Shown here in pieces: positions 57,588-64,000 of a stretch of DNA of 64,000 bases. Both the position numbers and the translations under genes were made by a program. The notes below the pieces were generated by a model. The model did not search any database. It was not told the origin of the DNA and worked only from the letters and a program-made list of their open reading frames with translations. How positions within the stretch are numbered: position 1 is the stretch's first letter; every line of letters starts with the position of its first letter. Source of the DNA: Neohoeflea coraliihabitans (lineage in GTDB: Bacteria; Pseudomonadota; Alphaproteobacteria; Rhizobiales; Rhizobiaceae); the NCBI RefSeq assembly GCF_019334345.1, contig NZ_JAHWQX010000001.1, forward strand, positions 1,123,001 to 1,187,000, read 5' to 3'.

Positions 57588-59417
57588 ATGTCTATCCGCA
57601 ATATTGCGATCATCGCCCATGTTGACCATGGGAAGACCACGCTCGTTGACGAGCTTCTGAAACAGTCCGGCGCCTTTCGCGAAAACCAGCGCGTCGACGA
57701 GCGCGTGATGGATTCCAATGACCTTGAGAAGGAGCGGGGCATCACCATTCTTGCCAAGGCCACCTCGGTCGAGTGGAAGGGCGAGCGCATCAATATCGTC
57801 GATACGCCGGGCCACGCCGATTTCGGCGGCGAAGTCGAGCGCATCCTGTCGATGGTCGATGGCGCCATCGTGCTGGTCGATGCATCGGAAGGGCCGATGC
57901 CGCAGACCAAATTCGTGGTCGGCAAGGCGCTGAAGGTCGGCCTCAAGCCAATTGTCGCGATCAACAAGATCGACCGTCCCGACGGCCGCCACGACGAGGT
58001 GATCAACGAGGTTTTCGATCTCTTCGCTGCCCTCGACGCTACCGATGAGCAGCTTGATTTTCCGATCCTCTACGGCTCGGGCCGTGCCGGCTGGATGAAT
58101 TACGCTCCCGAAGGCCCGACCGACCAGGGACTTGGCCCGCTGCTCGATCTGGTGCTCAAACACGTCCCCGAGCCGAGCGTTGGCGACGAGGACGGCAGCT
58201 TCCGCATGATCGGCACCCTGCTTGAAGCCAATCCGTTTCTCGGCCGTATCATCACCGGCCGCATTCATTCAGGTTCGATCAAGCCGAACCAGCCCGTCAA
58301 AGTACTCTCTGCCGACGGCCGCACTGTCGAAACCGGACGCATCTCGAAGATTCTCGCCTTCCGCGGCATCGAGCGCACCGCCATTGATCATGCCGAGGCC
58401 GGCGACATCGTCGCCATCGCCGGCCTGTCCAAGGGAACGGTTGCCGACACTTTCTGCGACCCCTCGGTCTCCCAGCCCTTGCAGGCTCAGCCGATCGATC
58501 CCCCGACGGTCACGATGTCGTTTCTCGTCAATGACAGCCCCCTGGCGGGAACCGAGGGCGACAAGGTCACGAGCCGCGTCATCCGCGATCGTCTGCTCAA
58601 GGAAGCCGAAGGCAATGTCGCGCTGAAAATCGAGGAAGCCGACGGCAAGGATTCATTCTACGTCTCGGGTCGCGGTGAATTGCAGCTCGCCGTGCTGATC
58701 GAGACCATGCGCCGCGAAGGCTTCGAACTGGCTGTTTCACGGCCGCGCGTTGTCATGCACAACGACGAAAATGGCCGGTTGATGGAGCCGGTCGAAGAAG
58801 TCGTCATCGACGTCGACGAAGAGCATTCCGGCATCGTCGTGCAGAAAATGGCTGAACGCAAGGGCGAGATGGTCGAACTGCGTCCGTCCGGCGGCGATCG
58901 CGTCCGTCTCGTCTTTTTCGCCCCGACCCGCGGCCTGATCGGCTATCAGTCGGAGCTTCTCACCGACACGCGCGGCACGGCCATCATGAACCGTCTGTTT
59001 CACGGCTACCAGCCCTACAAGGGCGAGATCGGTGGCCGCACCAATGGCGTTCTCCTGTCCAACCAGTCTGGCGAAGCCGTCGCCTATGCCATGTTCAACC
59101 TTGAAGATCGCGGCCCGATGATCATCGAGCCGGGACAGAAGGTTTACGCCGGCATGATCATTGGCATCCACAGCCGCGACAACGATCTTGAGGTCAATGT
59201 CCTCAAGGGCAAGCAACTGACCAATATCCGGTCGGCCGGGAAGGATGAGGCTGTCAAGCTGACACCACCCATTCGCATGACGCTCGACCGCGCCTTGTCG
59301 TGGATCCAGGATGACGAATTGATGGAAGTGACGCCGAAATCGATCCGTCTGCGCAAGCTCTATCTCGATTCCAACGATCGCAAGCGCTTCGAAAAGCAGC
59401 GCGCCGGCGCCGCCTGA
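57588..59417 (+). CDS. typA: Translational GTPase TypA/BipA
   Basis: Ribosome-binding GTPase involved in 50S assembly and stress adaptation. At 609 residues it has G1 [37 protein letters not shown] and NKIDRP. The C-terminal TypA region includes [20 protein letters not shown] and [23 protein letters not shown] 57588 gives [15 protein letters not shown]; the frame upstream is unrelated sequence. Confidence 0.98.
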   Translation: MSIRNIAIIAHVDHGKTTLVDELLKQSGAFRENQRVDERVMDSNDLEKERGITILAKATSVEWKGERINIVDTPGHADFGGEVERILSMVDGAIVLVDASEGPMPQTKFVVGKALKVGLKPIVAINKIDRPDGRHDEVINEVFDLFAALDATDEQLDFPILYGSGRAGWMNYAPEGPTDQGLGPLLDLVLKHVPEPSVGDEDGSFRMIGTLLEANPFLGRIITGRIHSGSIKPNQPVKVLSADGRTVETGRISKILAFRGIERTAIDHAEAGDIVAIAGLSKGTVADTFCDPSVSQPLQAQPIDPPTVTMSFLVNDSPLAGTEGDKVTSRVIRDRLLKEAEGNVALKIEEADGKDSFYVSGRGELQLAVLIETMRREGFELAVSRPRVVMHNDENGRLMEPVEEVVIDVDEEHSGIVVQKMAERKGEMVELRPSGGDRVRLVFFAPTRGLIGYQSELLTDTRGTAIMNRLFHGYQPYKGEIGGRTNGVLLSNQSGEAVAYAMFNLEDRGPMIIEPGQKVYAGMIIGIHSRDNDLEVNVLKGKQLTNIRSAGKDEAVKLTPPIRMTLDRALSWIQDDELMEVTPKSIRLRKLYLDSNDRKRFEKQRAGAA

Positions 59418-59452
59418 GACCTTTCGGCCACCTCCGGATTCTCCGCTCCCCG

Positions 59453-59479
59453 CCCCGCCCCGCAGAAAACCGGGCGGGG
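59453..59479 (+). terminator. GC-rich hairpin downstream of typA
   Basis: CCCCGCCC pairs with GGGCGGGG across a 10-base A-rich loop, 36 bases after the typA stop. No T-run follows, so intrinsic termination is uncertain. Confidence 0.4.
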
Positions 59480-59631
59480 TGCAGCACAGCTCTGCCCTTG
59501 CGCCAATCCTTACCAAAGCGTTAATCTCGATCTGGCAGCCCGCAGCGCTCCACAATTTTGTCCTGTGGGCAAGGTGTGACGCCGGCCGGATCGGACTTTT
59601 CCAGGTCCGCGGCCGCAATTAGTGTGAAGTC

Positions 59632-60138
59632 ATGAGCGCGCTGACGATCGACATCAGACCTGCAGAGCCGGCCGACGCCGCGGCGATCGCCGACGTGCAT
59701 CGCGCATCCTGGCAACACGCCTATCAGGGCATGCTGCCCTACCGCACCTTGCGTGCCATGCTTGAACGGCGCGACGTTTCCTGGTGGCGTCGCGCGATCC
59801 GGGGATCGACCAGCATCCTCGTTCTCGATGTCGCCGGCACCCTTGCCGGTTACGCCACACTTGGCCTCAACCGGTCACGCTCACTGCCGCAGGAGGGCGA
59901 GATCTACGAACTCTATCTGCTGCCCGAATATCAGGGCATCGGCCTTGGCAAGCGTTTGTTCGGCGAGACCCGCCGCCTGCTTGCCTCCCTCGGCTGTGAA
60001 GGCACCGTGGTCTGGTGCCTGGAGGACAATGACCAGGCCATCGGCTTTTACACCGCAAGGGGCGGCCTTGATGTGGCCGAGGGCACCGAGAATTTCGACG
60101 GTCGGTCGGTGCGAAAGCTCGCCTTCGTCTGGCCCTGA
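59632..60138 (+). CDS. GNAT family N-acetyltransferase
   Basis: A 168-residue acetyltransferase with DIRPAEPADAAAIADVHRASW, IYELYLLPEYQGIGLGKRLFGE (acetyl-CoA loop Q-G-I-G-L-G) and VWCLEDNDQAIGFYTARGG. The architecture is the general GNAT type; substrate unknown. Stands alone between typA and ppa. Confidence 0.92.
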   Translation: MSALTIDIRPAEPADAAAIADVHRASWQHAYQGMLPYRTLRAMLERRDVSWWRRAIRGSTSILVLDVAGTLAGYATLGLNRSRSLPQEGEIYELYLLPEYQGIGLGKRLFGETRRLLASLGCEGTVVWCLEDNDQAIGFYTARGGLDVAEGTENFDGRSVRKLAFVWP

Positions 60139-60275
60139 GGTCTCTTCTTCGCACCGGTCGACGGCCTGCCGCAGCACTGAGCTGCCCGCTCTGTTGAGCA
60201 AAGTTTTGTTGCACTGCACGCCTTTTGTCGCTATCCGCCCTTGCAAGACAGCCCAAAAGCAAGAACGGAGTTCCC

Positions 60276-60812
60276 ATGCGCATCGACGCCATTGCGATCG
60301 GCAGCAATCCGCCGGAAGACGTCAACGTCATCATCGAGGTTTCTGTCGGCGGTCATCCGATCAAGTACGAGATGGACAAGGATGCCGGAACGCTGGTCGT
60401 TGACCGCTTTCTCTACACACCGATGACCTATCCGGGAAATTACGGCTTTGTGCCGCACACGCTGTCCGATGACGGCGACCCGATCGACGTGCTTGTGTGC
60501 AACACACGGCCGCTGATCCCCGGCTGCATCATCAATGTCCGACCCATCGGTGTTCTAATTATGGAAGACAATTCCGGCCAGGACGAGAAGATCATTGCTG
60601 TCCCCTCGCCCCATCTGACGAAGCGCTACGAGAACGTCACCAATTACGACCAGATGCCGGCGATCACCTTGCAGCAGATCGAGCACTTCTTCTCTCACTA
60701 CAAGGATCTCGAGCCCGGCAAATGGGTCAAGATCGGCGATTGGCAGGGAGCTGATACGGCGCGCCAGCTGATCATCGAGGCCATTGAGCGTGCCGGGAAC
60801 AGTGCCGCCTGA
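60276..60812 (+). CDS. ppa: Inorganic pyrophosphatase (family I)
   Basis: Hydrolyses pyrophosphate to phosphate, driving biosynthesis. The 178-residue protein has [39 protein letters not shown] with the metal-binding aspartates (DGDPID, then VLVC) and the C-terminal [18 protein letters not shown] 60276 follows GGAG; the in-frame upstream segment is not family-like. Confidence 0.97.
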   Translation: MRIDAIAIGSNPPEDVNVIIEVSVGGHPIKYEMDKDAGTLVVDRFLYTPMTYPGNYGFVPHTLSDDGDPIDVLVCNTRPLIPGCIINVRPIGVLIMEDNSGQDEKIIAVPSPHLTKRYENVTNYDQMPAITLQQIEHFFSHYKDLEPGKWVKIGDWQGADTARQLIIEAIERAGNSAA

Positions 60813-60913
60813 TCCCGTGCGACAGGAATTCGCATTGCCTGTCACCCGAATGTGTATCGACTTGATTTGAACATCGCCGGATCCCGCCTAACTTTCTCGG
60901 CAAGGAGGATCCC

Positions 60914-61516
60914 ATGCGATCAACAGTTTTTCTGCTCATGGCCGGCGTCGCTCTCGGCGCCACGGCTCCGTCCAATGCTGCCGAACCGGCGACGGCAATT
61001 TTCGCCGGCGGCTGCTTCTGGTGCGTCGAATCCGATTTCGATCATGTCGATGGCGTGACCCGCACCATTTCCGGCTATATCGGGGGCAGCGGCGCCAATC
61101 CCACCTACAAGTCCCATACTGCCGGCGGCTTTAAGGAAGCTGTCGAGATCACCTATGATCCCGAAATGGTCTCCTACGATGAACTGCTGCGATTGTTCTT
61201 CCGCTCTGTCGATCCGACAGACGGCGGCGGCCAGTTCTGTGATCGCGGCGCCAGCTATTCCACTGCGGTCTACGCGCTGGACGACGCCCAGGCGCGGGCC
61301 GCCGAAGCTGCAAAAATCGAGGCTGCCGCCGCATTGCAGCAACCGATCAAGACCGAGATCGTCGACGCACCGAAATTCTGGCCGGCCGAGGACTACCACC
61401 AGGATTATTATCGCAAGAATCCGCTGCAGTACAAATTCTACCGCTTCCGCTGCGGACGCGATGCGCGCCTGAAGGAGCTGTGGGGCGATCAGGCCTATTA
61501 CGGCCAGAATTCCTAG
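60914..61516 (+). CDS. msrA: Peptide-methionine (S)-S-oxide reductase MsrA, exported
   Basis: Repairs methionine-S-sulfoxide in proteins. The 200-residue protein has a signal peptide (hydrophobic 4-17, cleavage near SNAAE) before the core FAGGCFWCVESDFDHVDGV with catalytic Cys34. GYIGGSGANPTY and QKEAVEITYDP-like segments follow, and the C-terminus has further cysteines for resolution. Location is therefore probably periplasmic. No msrB is adjacent. Confidence 0.95.
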   Translation: MRSTVFLLMAGVALGATAPSNAAEPATAIFAGGCFWCVESDFDHVDGVTRTISGYIGGSGANPTYKSHTAGGFKEAVEITYDPEMVSYDELLRLFFRSVDPTDGGGQFCDRGASYSTAVYALDDAQARAAEAAKIEAAAALQQPIKTEIVDAPKFWPAEDYHQDYYRKNPLQYKFYRFRCGRDARLKELWGDQAYYGQNS

Positions 61517-61667
61517 TCCGCGGTGACGCCGACGCCGCATCCGAACGTTGATCGGCGACCCGCGTGCGGGCTCCCCGCTGATGTGCCACACAAGTGCCAT
61601 GGTGGTGCTGAAAAACCATAGAACACATAAAACGGGGGGCTGATCGTCCCCTTGGCGGGTTGGTATC

Positions 61668-61696
61668 TTGCAATTTCATATTTCAGACCATTTTAT
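61668..61696 (+). promoter_or_regulatory. Candidate promoter of the Omp19-like lipoprotein gene
   Basis: TTGCAA and TTTTAT are spaced by 17 bases in an AT-rich island, 58 bases upstream of the start codon. Each hexamer matches the consensus at four of six positions. A G5/C4 hairpin (around 61634-61652) lies just upstream. Confidence 0.4.
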
Positions 61697-61754
61697 GCCC
61701 CTGAATGAACGCTGCGGGTGCAGGCTGCCGGTCGCGATCTAAGGAGCAGACAAA

Positions 61755-62300
61755 ATGAATGCGAAATATTTCCTGGCCGTGGCGGCGATCGCTCTGGCTG
61801 CAAGCGGTTGTCAGCGGTCGGTCAATCTCGACACCCGTCGGCCGGCTCCCTTGACCCCGGCGCCGGTGTCCGGTGTCAGCTCCTCGAATCTGCCTCCCGC
61901 GACCAGCCCGGCGACGTCCTCGAGCCCCGCGTCAACCGACTTCCCGTCAGCACCGGAAACCGCCGACAGCGATCCGGAAGCCGCGGCGGAGAAGGAAACG
62001 CAACTTGCCGCGGCCGCACCCGAGGTGACGCGCGAATCGCTGATCGGTCGTTGGTCGGTATCCACCGGCGGCACGAGCTGTGATGTGTTCCTGGCGCTGA
62101 CCAAATGGACCGGCGGCTACCGCGCCGCTTCGCGCGGGTGTGCTGGCACGGCCGCCGGCGTGTCCGCCTGGGATGTGCAGGGCAAGCAGGTGATCCTGTC
62201 GGACAATTCCGGCAACCAGGTCGCCCGCCTCTATCAATCGGGCAATGAGCGCTACGACGGCACCACCACGTCAGGCCAGTCCATCTCCCTGTCGCGCTAG
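61755..62300 (+). CDS. Omp19-like outer membrane lipoprotein, AprI/Inh-type protease inhibitor family
   Basis: A 181-residue lipoprotein: signal peptide, lipobox LAASGC with Cys19, a long Pro/Ser/Ala-rich linker (about 28-90) and an inhibitor-like beta-barrel domain. The C-terminal segments GYRAASRGCAG, SAWDVQGKQVILSD and RLYQSGNERYDGTTTSGQ match my memory of Brucella Omp19 closely, including the two cysteines. Omp19 inhibits host and bacterial proteases. Inhibition here is inference. Ribosome binding site AAGGAG. Confidence 0.85.
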   Translation: MNAKYFLAVAAIALAASGCQRSVNLDTRRPAPLTPAPVSGVSSSNLPPATSPATSSSPASTDFPSAPETADSDPEAAAEKETQLAAAAPEVTRESLIGRWSVSTGGTSCDVFLALTKWTGGYRAASRGCAGTAAGVSAWDVQGKQVILSDNSGNQVARLYQSGNERYDGTTTSGQSISLSR

Positions 62301-62320
62301 GCGAACCGCGCGAGGGCCGT

Positions 62321-63481
62321 ATGCCTCATCCCAAGCAGGCCGTGATCGGTGCCGCTTACGAGGCCCGGATTAGCGAAGGAGCGATCCGCGATGATGAGGC
62401 CCAGCGCGTCATCGTCGCGCGGCTCGACGAGCTGCTGGCGGAGATCTCCACGCATCGCCTGGCGTCAAAGAAAAGCGCGCTCGGCTGGCTGTTTGCCCGC
62501 CGTGACCGCAAGCCGGCGCCGCGCGGGCTCTATATTCATGGCGCCGTTGGCCGCGGCAAGACGATGCTGATGGATCTGTTTTTCATTCATCTGCAGAGCC
62601 GCCGCAAGCGCCGTGCGCATTTCAATGATTTCATGGCCGATGTGCACGAACGCATCCACGCCCATCGCCAGATGCTCGAACGTGGCGAGACCCGTGAAAC
62701 AGATCCGGTACCGCCTGTCGCCGCCGCGCTTTATGAAGAGGCGCGCATTCTCTGCTTCGACGAATTCTCCGTCACCGACATCACTGATGCCATGCTGCTC
62801 TCGCGCCTGTTCGAGCAGCTGTTCGCACGCGGCTGTATTCTTGTAGCCACCTCCAATGTCGCCCCTGACGACCTCTACCGCGATGGTCTCAACCGTCAGC
62901 TGTTTCTGCCCTTCATCGATCTTCTCAAAGCCAATTGCGACATTCTCGGTCTTGACGCCCCCACCGATTACCGCCTGGAAGACACGGCGCGCCTGCCCGT
63001 CTTTCATCGTGCCGACCAGCCCGGTGGCGCTGCCGAGATGGACACGTGCTGGCAAAAGATCGTCGCCGGGCGCCCGGTGGCGCCGGACAGCATTGCGCGC
63101 AAGGGCCGCTCCCTCGTCATCCCGTCCGCCGTCGATGATGCCGCGCGTTTGGGTTTTGCCGATCTTTGTGAGAAGCCGCTTGGCGCCGCAGACTACATGG
63201 CGATTGCCGAGCGCTATCCGACCCTGTTCATCGATGATATTCCTGTTTTGGCGCGCGACCAGCGCAATGCCGCCAAACGTTTCATCACCCTCATCGACGT
63301 GCTTTATGACCAGGGCACGCGACTGTTCTTCTCCACCCATGCCCCGCTGGACGAGCTTTATCCCACGGGAACCGGAACCGAAAAATTTGAATTCGAGCGC
63401 ACCATCTCGCGGCTGACAGAGATGCAAAGCGAAACCTATCTGGCGGACAGCCGGGCCGGCAAAGCCGCGGAAGAGGCCTGA
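62321..63481 (+). CDS. zapE: Cell division protein ZapE (AFG1-like ATPase)
   Basis: AAA-like ATPase of 386 residues. Walker A is HGAVGRGKTMLMDLFF, Walker B ILCFDEFSVTDITDAM, sensor region LVATSNVAPDDLYRDGLNR. ZapE destabilises FtsZ rings in E. coli; the mitochondrial homologue AFG1 handles respiratory-chain proteins. zapE directly before mdh is the usual order in Hyphomicrobiales. Confidence 0.95.
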   Translation: MPHPKQAVIGAAYEARISEGAIRDDEAQRVIVARLDELLAEISTHRLASKKSALGWLFARRDRKPAPRGLYIHGAVGRGKTMLMDLFFIHLQSRRKRRAHFNDFMADVHERIHAHRQMLERGETRETDPVPPVAAALYEEARILCFDEFSVTDITDAMLLSRLFEQLFARGCILVATSNVAPDDLYRDGLNRQLFLPFIDLLKANCDILGLDAPTDYRLEDTARLPVFHRADQPGGAAEMDTCWQKIVAGRPVAPDSIARKGRSLVIPSAVDDAARLGFADLCEKPLGAADYMAIAERYPTLFIDDIPVLARDQRNAAKRFITLIDVLYDQGTRLFFSTHAPLDELYPTGTGTEKFEFERTISRLTEMQSETYLADSRAGKAAEEA

Positions 63482-63496
63482 ATACGCTTCTAGATT

Positions 63497-63512
63497 TTGA
63501 CGTTTACGTAAA
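63497..63512. promoter_or_regulatory. 16-bp pseudo-palindrome in the mdh promoter region (LiuR/MerR-like site candidate)
   Basis: TTGACG-TTTA-CGTAAA consists of near-symmetric half-sites. A TATTTA -10-like hexamer follows immediately (63513-63518), placing the element in the spacer, as MerR-type activators do. It lies 143 bases before the mdh start. The motif resembles the ACGTAA-type sites attributed to LiuR; this is recall, not a search. Confidence 0.4.
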
Positions 63513-63535
63513 TATTTAGCAAGTTAAACGATTGA

Positions 63536-64000
<465 letters not shown>

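Overview
The window looks like a single chromosomal segment of a GC-rich alphaproteobacterium, most likely of the order Hyphomicrobiales (Rhizobiales). Gene order and gene content support this: the rplU-rpmA-GNAT-obgE-proB-proA-nadD-rsfS-rlmH-envC-like-ctpA-yibQ-like-rppH run, the separate atpHAGDC cluster, ccmABCDG, DUF2794, an Omp19-like lipoprotein inhibitor, an IalB-family protein, and zapE next to mdh. I cannot name the species. No insertion sequence, prophage, integrase or CRISPR array was seen, and almost all of the sequence is housekeeping DNA.

Layout. 1-4.6 kb (minus): an operon for a lipoyl-dependent 2-oxoacid dehydrogenase complex (E1-alpha, E1-beta, E2 cut by the window edge), led by an oxidoreductase that resembles the Brucella DXR-like (DRL) enzyme of the MEP isoprenoid pathway; a near-palindrome overlaps its likely promoter. 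4.9 kb: tRNA-Ser(CGA). 5.3-18.7 kb (plus): ribosomal proteins L21 (with an extra C-terminal helix-hairpin-helix domain) and L27, ribosome assembly and silencing factors, proline and NAD synthesis, cell-wall hydrolase control (EnvC-like/CtpA/YibQ-like), RNA decapping, an Asp/Glu racemase and GNATs. 18.7-23.8 kb (minus): the F1 part of ATP synthase, atpHAGDC. 24-26.3 kb: small genes of uncertain role (DUF4345, an XRE regulator, DUF2061, a probable PIG-L remnant).

26.3-38.3 kb: priA, transaldolase, an MBL-fold hydrolase, dapF-mtaB-ftsY-yciB (translationally overlapping), then the cytochrome c maturation genes on the other strand, split by a small repeat-bearing gap. 38.6-44.6 kb: acnA with a strong terminator, DUF1223, a stretch with a minus-strand terminator that serves no visible gene (candidate small RNA), DUF2794, a GNAT and a Bax-inhibitor-1-like protein. 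44.7-49.9 kb: a YbbA/YbbP-type ABC transporter divergent from a TesA-type esterase, then thpR and phhB. 50-64 kb: YkvA-like and IalB-like proteins, rlmN, a LysE exporter, argG, an M3 oligopeptidase, typA, ppa, periplasmic msrA, the Omp19-like inhibitor, zapE and the start of mdh.

The observations most worth follow-up are the DRL-like gene joined to a thiamine-diphosphate dehydrogenase operon, the orphan minus-strand terminator at about 42.36 kb, and a 16-bp pseudo-palindrome that occurs nearly identically upstream of ialB and mdh. I saw no convincing large undescribed system; these are candidates, and every family call rests on motif recognition without database searches.
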